A stretch of DNA of 64,000 bases from Algoriphagus zhangzhouensis (GTDB lineage Bacteria > Bacteroidota > Bacteroidia > Cytophagales > Cyclobacteriaceae), in NCBI RefSeq assembly GCF_900148515.1, contig NZ_FRXN01000001.1, forward strand, positions 1,116,001 through 1,180,000, given 5' to 3'. The notes beneath the pieces were generated by a model. It made no database searches and was not told the DNA's origin. It saw only the letters and a program-made list of their open reading frames with translations. The position numbers and the translations under genes were made by a program. This document shows positions 16,714 to 25,426 of the stretch, one piece after another. How positions within the stretch are numbered: the stretch's first letter is position 1; each line of letters starts with the position of its first letter.

Positions 16714-17898
16714 ATGAAAATCAGCAAATTTTTCAATTTGAGTCTTTTAGTCATCACCTTAAGCTTTTCAACTGGCTGTGGAGAGGATGATCCCACACCA
16801 GTCACTCCCTCTGAAAGCCAAGTGGATATAGCCATTGTAGACAATGCAGTGGAGGAGTTTATGACCAAATATGATATCCCTGGTCTTTCTCTAGCCATCA
16901 CCAAAAATGAAAAACTGGTCTATGTCAAGGGATATGGCTACGCAGATAAAGAAGCTAGTGAAAAAGTAACTCGAGAAACTCTTTTCCGAATTGCCTCTGT
17001 CTCCAAATCCATCACAGGCATAGCATTTATGCACCTTTTGGACGAGGGTCTCATAAACTTGGATGATAAAGTCTTTGGAGAAGGAGCAATTTTGGGGACC
17101 ACATTTGGTACTAATTCCTACAATGCTTATTTGGAAGCAGTTACTGTGAGACATTTGCTAAACCATACTGTCGGAGCATGGTCCAACACAGGATTTGACC
17201 CCATGTTTTCCAATCCCACCATGAGTGTGGAAGAATTGATCACTTGGACATTAGACAACTACCCATTGACCGAAGCACCTGGAAACACTTATGCTTATTC
17301 CAATTTTGGCTATTGCATTTTGGGTAGGATCATCGAAAAAATTACAGGAGAAAATTATGAATCCTATGTCATTGATGAGATTCTCAGCCCATTGGGAATA
17401 GATAATATGAGAATCGGAGGAAATACCTTAGCTGATCGGGTGACCAATGAAGCAAAATACTACGGAACTCAATCCGGTGGACCAGATCCTTATGCTTACC
17501 AAATCAAAAGAATGGATGCCCATGGAGGCTGGATCGCAAGCCCAGCAGAACTTTTAAGGCTAATGGTCAGAGTGGATGGATATTCTTCAAAATCCGATAT
17601 TCTAAGTAGCTCAGCGATCAATGTGATGACGACAGAGCCTAATCTGGCAGTCCGAAGCTATTATGCAGCAGGCTGGGGAGTAAATGATGCAAACAATTGG
17701 TGGCATTTGGGTTCACTTCCTGGAACCACCTCAGAATGGGTAAGAGCAAACAATGGCTATACTTGGGCGATCATCACCAACACTCGGTCTGGTGGAAATG
17801 AAACCAATGATTTTGATGCTTTGATGTGGAATATTCTGGCCCAGAGCCCCACTTTTCAAGATATAGATCAATTTGACCAAGCTTCAGGTCAGTTTTAA
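16714..17898 (+). CDS. Class-C beta-lactamase-type serine hydrolase lipoprotein
   Basis: A 394-residue serine hydrolase. The ATG at 16714 is chosen over an upstream in-frame TTG at 16678 because it gives a clean signal with lipobox STGC (C22). The SxxK motif SVSK is at 95-98 and YSN at 195-197, both typical of class C beta-lactamases, D-peptidases and esterases; HLGSLPGTTS stands where the third KTG-like element (HxG) is expected. It is probably a periplasmic or surface esterase or D-aminopeptidase; a true beta-lactamase is possible but not indicated. It stands alone between divergent and convergent neighbours. Confidence 0.88.
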   Translation: MKISKFFNLSLLVITLSFSTGCGEDDPTPVTPSESQVDIAIVDNAVEEFMTKYDIPGLSLAITKNEKLVYVKGYGYADKEASEKVTRETLFRIASVSKSITGIAFMHLLDEGLINLDDKVFGEGAILGTTFGTNSYNAYLEAVTVRHLLNHTVGAWSNTGFDPMFSNPTMSVEELITWTLDNYPLTEAPGNTYAYSNFGYCILGRIIEKITGENYESYVIDEILSPLGIDNMRIGGNTLADRVTNEAKYYGTQSGGPDPYAYQIKRMDAHGGWIASPAELLRLMVRVDGYSSKSDILSSSAINVMTTEPNLAVRSYYAAGWGVNDANNWWHLGSLPGTTSEWVRANNGYTWAIITNTRSGGNETNDFDALMWNILAQSPTFQDIDQFDQASGQF

Positions 17899-18325
17899 TT
17901 CAGACACCAAATATTAAAAATAGAAAACGGGTTAGTTAAGGAATATCCCATGGTAATAGCCGTGGGTTATTTTCCGTTTAATTCTTCTAATTCCCGATTC
18001 TGATTGGGTAAAAGAATTACCAATTATTGATTTTTACTAAAACCAATTATCGGATTGGTGATTATTGCGGAAATTACTTTTTCAACATTAAAAATTTTAG
18101 TCCCACCCATTCGTAACTTCATGAAGATCAAAATCATGGGGAAAAGGAAGGTAATTTTTCAATCTGATTTTTATTTGATTCTATGAGGTGATAAACTCAA
18201 TTCTTTTTTTGATGCTTTTTAATTCTTGCCTTCCTATCCGTCATTTTTCAATCTCTTGATAGATTAAAAAATAAAACCCTCCAAATCTCTCTGGAGGGTT
18301 ATTTCAAATCTTAAACTTCAAATTA
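17899..18325. other. Convergent intergenic region, 427 bp
   Basis: The gap between two convergent genes. It contains an imperfect hairpin at 17942-17971 (AATATCCCATGG with CCGTGGGTTATT) that may terminate the serine hydrolase transcript, two close CCAATTAT copies near 18020 and 18041 of which the second sits in a CCAATTATCGGATTGG palindrome, and a terminator at 18275-18300 for the minus-strand gene. A 16-codon ATG ORF at 18120 has no support. Otherwise nothing is seen. Confidence 0.5.
18275..18300 (-). terminator. Terminator of the MocA-type oxidoreductase operon
   Basis: AACCCTCCA at 18275-18283 pairs with TGGAGGGTT at 18292-18300 around an eight-base loop. On the minus strand it is followed by a T-rich run. 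It lies 25 bases beyond the stop of the oxidoreductase gene. Confidence 0.75.
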
Positions 18326-19666
18326 TCAAACCTTCGGCACTTGCCATCCATTGTGATAATGCGCTCTCATCAATTCGTTTGCTTCTGAATCTGTGAACTG
18401 ATTCTTCGTTGCATCCCAATAAACCTTTTTTCCTGTTTTATAAGCAATATTTCCCATCTGAGCATTGATCGCAGCTACCGAGCCAGTCTGAATCGCACAA
18501 TTCAACATACTCGGATCATTGGCCATGACAGAATCTACAAAGTTCTTTGCGTGATGATCCAAGGCATTTCCTTCTGGACTGATATGAGGAACCACCTCAA
18601 CTTTATTTCTTCTTTCTCCATCCACATTTTCAGTTTCTGGAATCACCTTCCATCCTCCTCTATTTACTACCAAAGTTGCATTGTTTCCGATAAAGGCAAT
18701 CCCCTCAGTGGTGCCATAGTTACCACCGTCGATACCAGTAGCATGCTCCCAAAGCATATTGAATCCATCGTATTCATAGACAGTCTGAAGCGTATCCGGA
18801 GTCTCTGATGCATCATCAGGATAAGCGAACTTGCCACCAGAAGCCATCACAGACTTCGGTGCGCTTACACCCATTGCATAAAGGGCAATATCTATTTCGT
18901 GTACACCCCAGTCAGTCATCAAGCCACCTGCATAATCCCAAAACCATCTGAAATTGAAGTGAAATCTATTCGGGTTAAATGGTCTTTTTGGAGCTGGTCC
19001 CAACCACATATCGTAATCTACTCCAGCTGGAGGTGGACCATCTGGCAATACAGGAACGGGCTTCATCCAGCCTTGATAAGCCCAGCATTTCACCAAGCGG
19101 ATCTGTCCTAGTTTTCCAGACTTGACATATTTGATCGCCTCATCATACTGAGAGCCTGATCTCTGCCACTGGCCTACCTGAACCACTTTTCCATAGCGCT
19201 CCTGAGCTTTCACCATTATTTGGCACTCTTCAATGGTATTTGCAATCGGCTTTTCTACATAGACATTCTTTCCTGCAGAAACAGCATCAACCATCGTCAA
19301 GCAATGCCAATGATCCGGCGTTCCGATGATCACTACATCGATATCTTTATCCTCGAGAAGCTTACGATAATCCTTGTACTGCTTCGGACGAGTACCTCGA
19401 ATTTTATAAACATCCTCTGTTCTTTGATCCAAAACTGATTGATCAATATCTGCCAAAGCCACACAATTCACATTTGGAATCTTCAGGTGCGCATTCATAT
19501 TGGACCAGCCCATTCCTTTACAACCAATAAGGCCATAATTGATCTGGTCTGAGGGTTTTATTTTTCGGGTAAAAGTACCGAAGTCAGCTGCTGTCAAAAT
19601 GCTTGGCATACTTAGGCCAGCTCCCAGCAACATTGTATTTTGAATAAATCGTCTTCTTGAGGACAT
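18326..19666 (-). CDS. Gfo/Idh/MocA oxidoreductase with Tat signal
   Basis: A 446-residue NAD(P)-dependent oxidoreductase. The N-terminus has SSRRRFIQN and a hydrophobic stretch to about residue 27, a twin-arginine signal. The Rossmann start is INYGLIGCKGMG (about 42-53) and the catalytic EKP motif is in YVEKPIANT. The C-terminal half matches the GFO_IDH_MocA C-terminal domain (FNFRWFWDYAGGLMTDWGVH). Exported members act on sugars, including 3-keto-glycosides, with a tightly bound cofactor. It is 85 bases downstream of... the DUF1080 gene lies just beyond its own 3' side on the same strand order, i.e. DUF1080 (19752-20519) is transcribed first and this gene second. Confidence 0.9.
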   Translation of the reverse strand: MSSRRRFIQNTMLLGAGLSMPSILTAADFGTFTRKIKPSDQINYGLIGCKGMGWSNMNAHLKIPNVNCVALADIDQSVLDQRTEDVYKIRGTRPKQYKDYRKLLEDKDIDVVIIGTPDHWHCLTMVDAVSAGKNVYVEKPIANTIEECQIMVKAQERYGKVVQVGQWQRSGSQYDEAIKYVKSGKLGQIRLVKCWAYQGWMKPVPVLPDGPPPAGVDYDMWLGPAPKRPFNPNRFHFNFRWFWDYAGGLMTDWGVHEIDIALYAMGVSAPKSVMASGGKFAYPDDASETPDTLQTVYEYDGFNMLWEHATGIDGGNYGTTEGIAFIGNNATLVVNRGGWKVIPETENVDGERRNKVEVVPHISPEGNALDHHAKNFVDSVMANDPSMLNCAIQTGSVAAINAQMGNIAYKTGKKVYWDATKNQFTDSEANELMRAHYHNGWQVPKV

Positions 19667-19694
19667 AAGGGGATAGATTATTGGTTGAAAAAAG

Positions 19695-19750
19695 TAAACA
19701 GAAATCAGTGATCAGTATACAGATGACTGTTTACTGACCACTGCAAACTG
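19695..19750. repeat. Degenerate heptamer array
   Basis: Fifty-six bases read on the minus strand as eight consecutive 7-base units: four starting CAG (for example CAGTTTG, CAGTGGT) followed by four starting CTG (for example CTGATCA, CTGTTTA). The three-base anchor is fixed at seven-base spacing while the other four bases vary. The array begins one base after the stop codon of the DUF1080 gene and fills most of the gap to the oxidoreductase gene. It also contains a nine-base inverted repeat, AGTAAACAG at 19693-19701 with CTGTTTACT at 19727-19735. It encodes no ORF. Confidence 0.7.
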
Positions 19751-19751
19751 A

Positions 19752-20519
19752 TTAAAGCGGTCTTACCCAGATATTTCTGAATTTCACCGGGTTGCCATGG
19801 TCTTGTAATTTGATAGGCAAGACTTCAGCATGAGCTTTGTAATTCGGAATACCGATATACTCAGTTGGACCTTTCAAGATCACGTGATTCTGAACCAATA
19901 CGCCATTGATTAAAACTGTAACAGTTGCTGGTGAAGTCAAAACACCGTTTTTATCAAATCGAGGAGCTTTGAAGATGATATCATAGTAATTCCACTCACC
20001 TGGAGCTCTCAACGGATTCACCAAAGGAGGAAACTGCTTGTAGATTGAACCAGCTTGTCCATTTGTATAGGTTTTACTTTCGTAAGAGTCCAAAACCTGA
20101 ACTTCATACATACCCATCAGAAAGAAGCCAGAGTTACCTCTTCCTTGACCTTCACCTTTGATCTCTGTTGGAGCCGTCCACTCCAAATGGTACTGAGCAT
20201 CGCCAAATGGCAATTTGGATTGGATATCACCTTGTCCTGCAGTTACTACCAAGGCACCATCTTCAATCTTCCATCCTGCAGGACTTGAACCATCTTTGGC
20301 AGAAACAAAATTATTTAAGGATGTTCCGTCAAAAAGAACAATTGCGTCTGAAGGTGGAAGGTTGTTTTGTGCTCCAGGAGTGATCTTTGGAGGAACAGGT
20401 GTGTAAAATTCTGTAGCCTGAGGAGGCATTGGAGGTGGAGTCTTTTCTTGAGCTGTTGCAAGGGTACTGATACAGATTCCTGCAGCTAAAAAAGCCAGGG
20501 TCTTAAAATGCTTGTTCAT
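19752..20519 (-). CDS. DUF1080 (3-keto-disaccharide hydrolase) family protein
   Basis: A 255-residue exported protein. Residues 1-23 are a signal peptide ending in ATAQ; a proline-rich linker runs to about 50 and the DUF1080 concanavalin-like domain fills the rest, with AIVLFDGTSLNNFVSA at its start, the RGNSGFFLMGMYEVQVLDSY strand pair in the middle and the usual KFRNIWVRPL at the end. DUF1080 proteins include 3-keto-glycoside hydrolases that work with secreted MocA oxidoreductases, and the next gene encodes exactly such an enzyme. A heptamer array separates the two genes. Confidence 0.9.
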   Translation of the reverse strand: MNKHFKTLAFLAAGICISTLATAQEKTPPPMPPQATEFYTPVPPKITPGAQNNLPPSDAIVLFDGTSLNNFVSAKDGSSPAGWKIEDGALVVTAGQGDIQSKLPFGDAQYHLEWTAPTEIKGEGQGRGNSGFFLMGMYEVQVLDSYESKTYTNGQAGSIYKQFPPLVNPLRAPGEWNYYDIIFKAPRFDKNGVLTSPATVTVLINGVLVQNHVILKGPTEYIGIPNYKAHAEVLPIKLQDHGNPVKFRNIWVRPL

Positions 20520-20655
20520 AACAATAGATTATTTTAGGAATGAATTCTAAAGGCAATAAATTACTGGAAAAATGATGTGAATCGAAAAGCCATTGATGTA
20601 TTTTTCCTAGAAATCACCTAAGCCTTTTCTATTTTCATAAAAAATCAACCACCCT

Positions 20656-23196
20656 ATGAAGAAAATTTATACAGGATTAATTCTATTCATCTTAAGCTTT
20701 CATTCCACTTTTTCCCAGACGGACTATTTCTTTCCCGGAGATAGTTTTGACCCACAAATCCCTTCACCTGAGGAATTTCTGGGTTACCCAATTGGAGAAT
20801 GGCATACCCGATATGATCTTATTGTCAAATATTTTGAAAAGCTAGATGCAGTTAGCGATCAGGCTTCTTTGAAAACAATTGGCTATACCCATGAGCATCG
20901 ACCAAAAATCATTTTGACCATTGCTTCATCTAAAAACATGGCCAATCTGGAAGAGATTCGTCTCAAACAGCTTCAGTTAGCTGATCCCAGTCAACAAAAA
21001 CCTGATGTGAGTACCATGCCAGTAATTATCCATTTAGGATATGGAGTTCATGGAAACGAACCTTCTTCAGCAGAAGCTGCTATGTTGAGTGCCTATTGGT
21101 TGCTAGCTTCTCAATCGGATTTGGCAAAAAGAGTTCGAGAGGGAGCTGTTGTTCATTTTGACCCAACAGTAAATCCTGATGGAAGGGATAGACATAGCCT
21201 TTGGGCAGATTCCAATAAAGGATTCCCTCCTGTAGCTGATCCATTGGACAGAGAGCATAATGAGGCCTGGCCAGGAGGTAGAACCAACCATTATTGGTTT
21301 GATCTGAACAGGGATTGGTTGCCTTTGGCACATCCAGAATCCCAAGCGAAGATTGAATGGTATCATCAATGGTATCCAAATGTGACTACGGATTTCCATG
21401 AAATGGGAACAAACAGCACCTATTTCTTTGAACCAACCAAGCCTTATGGTTCGGAAAATCCAGTTGTGCCGAGAAAGAACTACGATGATATCAACCCGAG
21501 ATTTGCCAAGTATTTCTCCAAATACATGGATGAAATTCAAAGCCTGTATTGGACCAAGGAAGTCTTTGACAATAGCTATCCGGGATATGGGTCAACTTAT
21601 CCTGATATTCATGGAGGATTGGGATTGGTATTCGAAACGGCCAGTTCCAGAGGCCATGTTCAGGATAGCCAAAGGGGTGAAATCACCTTTGCCTTTACGA
21701 TCAGAAACCACGTAGTCAATTCTTTGGCGACCATGGAAGCTTCTATGGACAATCGTGAATACATGCATGATTTCCTTCGGGAATTCTTTGAATCTGCTGT
21801 TTCAGAAGGATCAAAAGACCCTGCCAAGGGCTATGTATTTGGAGATGAATTTGATGAAAGTAGAAGTAAGCTTTTTGTAAAATTCCTCAAAGACCATCAA
21901 ATCAAGGTGTATGAAAACTCTTCAGACATTCAGGCTGGTGGAGTCTCTTTCAAAAAAGGAAAATCTTGGATTGTTCCGACCAATCAAGCTCAATATCGAA
22001 TGGTCAGAACCATGTTTGAATACGAAAAGGAATTTGCGGATTCAGTGTTTTATGACGCCTCAGCCTGGACAATGGCAGGTGCATTTGGGATGCCTTTTGC
22101 TGCATCGGGTTCCGCAAAATTGGGTGATGAAGTCACTGAAACCACACTTCCAAGCTTTGAATTCCCGACAGAAAAAGCTTATGCCTATTTGATCGACTGG
22201 TCGGATTACTACGCACCGAAAATGCTTTTTGAAATGCAAAAAGCAGGCATTCACGTGGAAGTGGTTAATAGACCGTTCACAGCTAGCACGCAGGATGGAG
22301 AAACAGAATTCGGAGCAGGTACATTAATGGTTCCTCTAGGTTTTCAGAAAATGAGTAATCAGGAGGTTCAAGATAAATTGAAAGAGATTGCCAGCAAGAC
22401 CCATCAAAAAGTATTTGCTGTCCAAACAGGGGTGAATGTTTCAGGGATTGATTTAGGATCAAACCTGGTCGGAGAAGTGAAGCAGCCTAAGATTTTGATG
22501 GTCGTTGGACCTGGTGTAAATTCCTACGAGGCTGGAGAAATCTGGCACCTGATGGATATGCAAATCGGAATGCCTATCACCAAAATCAATTCTGATATGC
22601 TTGGAAGAGTAAACCTGTTTGATTACAGCACGCTTATTTTACCTACAGGCAATTATTCTTCACAATCCGAAAGTTTTACCAACCATTTGAAAGACTGGGT
22701 TAATAGAGGAGGAACAGTGATATCTATGAAATCCAATATCCTTTGGCTCAACAGAATCGGCATCACGAAAGAATCGGAATTGGAATTCGAAGAGGCTCCT
22801 GAGCCATCTGAATTGCCTTTTGAAGTTAGAAGAGATTATGAGGGGGCTAAGGAAGTTGGTGGAAGTATTTACATGGCCAAATTGGATTTGACTCATCCAA
22901 TCGCCTACGGCTACCATAGAGAAACCATGCCTGTTTATAGAAATTCGAGCCTATTTATGGCTCCAAGTAAAAACAAGTATCTAACTCCAATTCGGTATAC
23001 AGAAAACCCACATTTGGGAGGATATATTAATGATCAAAACCTTGAAAAGTTGAAACAAAGTGCAAGTGTGATCATCTCCCCATCTGGAAGAGGAAGAGTC
23101 ATTAATTTCTTTGATAGCCCTAATTTCCGTGGTGCTTGGTTCGGGACAAATAAATTGTTCTTTAATGCAATTTTCTTCGGGAACATGATGGATTAA
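20656..23196 (+). CDS. Large exported M14-family metallopeptidase
   Basis: An 846-residue protein with a signal peptide (residues 1-20, ending FSQ) and an N-terminal M14 carboxypeptidase domain. Zinc ligands are H132 and E135 in GVHGNEPSS and H248 in TDFHEMG; NPDGRDRHS and WFDLNRDW are also conserved. After about residue 380 a long C-terminal region follows which includes an alpha/beta segment resembling a glutamine-amidotransferase-like fold (PKILMVVGPGV and TLILPTGNYSS). This long architecture is common in Bacteroidota. It probably degrades peptides in the periplasm or outside. It is a single gene ended by a bidirectional terminator. Confidence 0.9.
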   Translation: MKKIYTGLILFILSFHSTFSQTDYFFPGDSFDPQIPSPEEFLGYPIGEWHTRYDLIVKYFEKLDAVSDQASLKTIGYTHEHRPKIILTIASSKNMANLEEIRLKQLQLADPSQQKPDVSTMPVIIHLGYGVHGNEPSSAEAAMLSAYWLLASQSDLAKRVREGAVVHFDPTVNPDGRDRHSLWADSNKGFPPVADPLDREHNEAWPGGRTNHYWFDLNRDWLPLAHPESQAKIEWYHQWYPNVTTDFHEMGTNSTYFFEPTKPYGSENPVVPRKNYDDINPRFAKYFSKYMDEIQSLYWTKEVFDNSYPGYGSTYPDIHGGLGLVFETASSRGHVQDSQRGEITFAFTIRNHVVNSLATMEASMDNREYMHDFLREFFESAVSEGSKDPAKGYVFGDEFDESRSKLFVKFLKDHQIKVYENSSDIQAGGVSFKKGKSWIVPTNQAQYRMVRTMFEYEKEFADSVFYDASAWTMAGAFGMPFAASGSAKLGDEVTETTLPSFEFPTEKAYAYLIDWSDYYAPKMLFEMQKAGIHVEVVNRPFTASTQDGETEFGAGTLMVPLGFQKMSNQEVQDKLKEIASKTHQKVFAVQTGVNVSGIDLGSNLVGEVKQPKILMVVGPGVNSYEAGEIWHLMDMQIGMPITKINSDMLGRVNLFDYSTLILPTGNYSSQSESFTNHLKDWVNRGGTVISMKSNILWLNRIGITKESELEFEEAPEPSELPFEVRRDYEGAKEVGGSIYMAKLDLTHPIAYGYHRETMPVYRNSSLFMAPSKNKYLTPIRYTENPHLGGYINDQNLEKLKQSASVIISPSGRGRVINFFDSPNFRGAWFGTNKLFFNAIFFGNMMD

Positions 23197-23216
23197 TATC
23201 TCAAATCGAAAAATAG

Positions 23217-23250
23217 AAAAAGCCGCAAAACACGAATTTTGCGGCTTTTT
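23217..23250. terminator. Bidirectional rho-independent terminator
   Basis: AAAAAGCCGCAAAA at 23217-23230 pairs perfectly with TTTTGCGGCTTTTT at 23237-23250 around a six-base loop. With A and T tracts on both flanks it can end both the M14 gene (plus) and the lipocalin-like gene (minus). Confidence 0.88.
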
Positions 23251-23287
23251 AATTAACCCTATAGAAAAATCGCCTTTCGGTCAATCT

Positions 23288-23719
23288 TTAGCGACTATAC
23301 GTCAATGTGATCTTACCCGCTACAATTCCTTTGGGTGTTTGCATTTCCACCAAATGAGAGGTAATCAAGGTATTCTCCGAAAGCTTTTCAATTTCATAAT
23401 TCACCACATTTCCTTTTTCATCGGTCGCTACTAATTGCTGCCCTTTTTCCTTCCAAATTCCCTTTCCATTTATGCTGCCATCCGAATTGAGAATTTGATA
23501 GGTATTATTTGTATTGATTTTCAGTATCGAATTCAAATGCATCACCTTCCCTCCCTCTTCCAAAGCCGGCATTTTCTCCCCTTTTGTTTGATCAAATTTG
23601 AATTCTGTTCCTTTCCATTCTCCAACGATTTCCGCCTTAAATGCGAATGAAGAAATGAAAAGTATTCCTAAAGCTAGGAACAAGCACATACTAGTTCGTT
23701 TTATCTGAGTCATTTTCAT
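23288..23719 (-). CDS. Secreted lipocalin-like domain protein, paralogue of its neighbour's C-terminus
   Basis: A 143-residue exported protein: a signal peptide (about 1-29) and one small beta-rich domain starting IVGEWKGTEFKF, of lipocalin-like type. It is clearly related along its whole mature length to the C-terminal domain of the M56 protease encoded 36 bases upstream: VGEWKGTEF matches VGTWKGDDF, and the ends (TSHLVEMQTPKGIVAGKIT against TKHQVEFETPMGKLAGTIT) align without gaps. It is the last gene of the BlaI-M56 operon. Ligand and function are unknown; it could compete with, or report to, the membrane-tethered copy. Confidence 0.75.
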   Translation of the reverse strand: MKMTQIKRTSMCLFLALGILFISSFAFKAEIVGEWKGTEFKFDQTKGEKMPALEEGGKVMHLNSILKINTNNTYQILNSDGSINGKGIWKEKGQQLVATDEKGNVVNYEIEKLSENTLITSHLVEMQTPKGIVAGKITLTYSR

Positions 23720-23755
23720 AGTATTACGGTTTTTTCGTAGATTTTATTAAAATTT

Positions 23756-24976
23756 TTAACGTTTATAAGATTGTGTAATAGTACCAGCCAATTTGCCCAT
23801 TGGAGTTTCAAATTCTACCTGATGCTTAGTAACCAATTTATCATCGGAAAAACTTACGATTTCATAGCTGGTCACTTCATTTCCATCATCAGTAATTAAA
23901 GTAGCCCCACCTTCGATATCCCATGTTCCTTCTCCATTTAAGATTTCTCCATTGACTTGGATTTTATAGGATCCATCCCCATTCAAGATCAATTCACTTT
24001 TTTCATGAAGATCTCTCCCGCCTTCTATCATAGCCACCAAATCAGGACCTTCTGACTGAACAAATTGGAAATCGTCACCTTTCCAAGTCCCTACAAGATC
24101 ACCTCTTTCGACTCCAGAAGAACAAGAAACCATTAAGCCTACTGAGAACAAGACCAAAAGACCAGCAAAAAACCTTTTCAAGTCCTTCTTTTCAGATTTA
24201 CTTTTGTGCATCATTAAAATTCTATTTTTTGTTTGAAATTGATTAAAACTGCTAATTAATTGCCAATTGGGATGATTAGAGCTGGCAAACTCCACCAATA
24301 GTCTCGAATAAGAAATAGAAGAATATTCAGAAATAACACCAGCATCAGCTTGGTATTCATGAACCTCTTTCAGGCTTTGTTCAAATAGGTAAACCAATGG
24401 ATTAAACCATAGGAAGCTTTTTACCAACTGAATAAAAATGACATCCAATGAATGACCTAACTGCACATGCATGGACTCATGCTTGAATACCTGATCAAAA
24501 CTTTCCGAATTGGTCGGATTTGCCGGCATCAATATATAATTGAAGAAGCTCGAAGGTCTAAAATCATGGTCCAAAGCAACTTTGAAACCTTTATATGTGA
24601 TTTTATCAGAATCACGAATCATCAATATGGTTTTAAAGATTCCCAAAAGAAGCTTACCCATCATCCACAACACCCCAGAAGCATAAAGGGCATAAAACCC
24701 AGTGGAGAGATAATTTATTTTTCTACCTGTATTGTCAATTGTTGGAGATATCAAATCACTTGATTCTAAAACTCTTATTGGGTTTAAAGGCAGTGTGCCT
24801 GCAGGCAGAAAATTAAAATCTAGAAATGGAAAAAGAATAGAGACCAAAATTGAAACCATCAAGAATGCTCTGTTCCAAGAGAAGAAGGTCAGCCTTTCCA
24901 ATACCAACTTATAAAAGCCCCATGCAACCAAGAGACAAATCCCAGATTCCAGAAAATATGAAATAAACTTTTCCAT
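23756..24976 (-). CDS. BlaR1-like M56 membrane metalloprotease with lipocalin-like C-terminus
   Basis: A 406-residue integral membrane protease starting at the ATG at 24976, whose A overlaps the BlaI stop (a GTG at 24979 is an alternative). Membrane segments lie near 5-27, 36-56, 95-117 and 259-274. The zinc motif HESMH is at 166-170 and EVHEYQAD at 194-201. The last segment leads into a 125-residue exported domain, starting VGTWKGDDF, paralogous to the next gene product. BlaR1 relatives cleave a BlaI-type repressor when the outer domain senses a ligand. The penicillin-binding sensor of BlaR1 is absent and replaced by this domain, so the signal must differ. Confidence 0.87.
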   Translation of the reverse strand: MEKFISYFLESGICLLVAWGFYKLVLERLTFFSWNRAFLMVSILVSILFPFLDFNFLPAGTLPLNPIRVLESSDLISPTIDNTGRKINYLSTGFYALYASGVLWMMGKLLLGIFKTILMIRDSDKITYKGFKVALDHDFRPSSFFNYILMPANPTNSESFDQVFKHESMHVQLGHSLDVIFIQLVKSFLWFNPLVYLFEQSLKEVHEYQADAGVISEYSSISYSRLLVEFASSNHPNWQLISSFNQFQTKNRILMMHKSKSEKKDLKRFFAGLLVLFSVGLMVSCSSGVERGDLVGTWKGDDFQFVQSEGPDLVAMIEGGRDLHEKSELILNGDGSYKIQVNGEILNGEGTWDIEGGATLITDDGNEVTSYEIVSFSDDKLVTKHQVEFETPMGKLAGTITQSYKR

Positions 24977-25347
24977 CACTTCACTCTTTTTTCAAACCCA
25001 TCAATTAATCGCTGAAGATCTTCCACTTCTTTTTCTGAAATTTTCTTTTCAGTCACCAAAAAGGAAAGAACATTTTCTACCGAATCGTCAAAGAAATTCT
25101 TGACCAAATGATTGAAACTCCTTTTTCTATAAGCTTCTTGAGTCACTACAGGATAATAATCATGGGTCTTTCCATAAGTCCTATGATCTACATAGCCTTT
25201 CTTTTCTAGCATTTTTACAGATGAAGCCAAGGTTGTATAAGGTGGTTTGGGATCAGGTAATTCATCCAAAATTTCCCTAACAACAGCTCTTTCATTCTTC
25301 CAAAGGATCTGCATAATCTGCTCTTCGTAGGTGCTCAGCTCTTCCAT
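24976..25347 (-). CDS. blaI: BlaI/MecI/CopY-family repressor
   Basis: A 123-residue winged-helix repressor. The start (MEELSTYEEQIMQILWKNER), the recognition region PPYTTLASSVKMLEKKGYV (about 34-52) and the C-terminal coiled dimerisation segment are characteristic. It shares a TGATG junction with the M56 protease gene. By family precedent it dimerises on operators of its own operon and is inactivated by cleavage by the cognate M56 protease. Two dyads at 25382-25415 just upstream are the likely targets, implying autoregulation. Confidence 0.93.
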   Translation of the reverse strand: MEELSTYEEQIMQILWKNERAVVREILDELPDPKPPYTTLASSVKMLEKKGYVDHRTYGKTHDYYPVVTQEAYRKRSFNHLVKNFFDDSVENVLSFLVTEKKISEKEVEDLQRLIDGFEKRVK

Positions 25348-25381
25348 GGAAACTAATGTAATAAATGAATTTCAGAAAACC

Positions 25382-25415
25382 TACGAATATTTCGTATTAA
25401 TACGATTTTATTGTA
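25382..25415 (-). promoter_or_regulatory. Double BlaI-type operator
   Basis: Two dyads stand 35-68 bases upstream of the BlaI start. The first, 25382-25396, is a perfect TACGA-N5-TCGTA; the second, 25401-25415, is TACGA-N5-TTGTA with one mismatch. Their centres are 19 bp apart, close to two helical turns. The four-base spacer also makes TCGTATTAATACGA (25392-25405) a perfect palindrome. BlaI/MecI/CopY proteins bind TACA/TGTA-type dyads, and this site lies between the SixA gene and blaI, so binding by the encoded repressor is the natural inference. Confidence 0.75.
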
Positions 25416-25426
25416 TTTGAAAAATT

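Noticed and set aside
16714-17898. Genuine class C beta-lactamase
   Set aside because: SxxK and YxN are present, but these are shared with esterases and D-peptidases, and a lipoprotein of this type gives no specific sign of beta-lactamase activity.
18120-18187. 16-codon ORF in the convergent gap
   Set aside because: It has no signal peptide, no conserved motif and no supporting context.
23756-25347. Beta-lactam resistance operon
   Set aside because: The repressor and M56 protease resemble BlaI/BlaR1, but there is no penicillin-binding sensor domain and no beta-lactamase gene in the operon.
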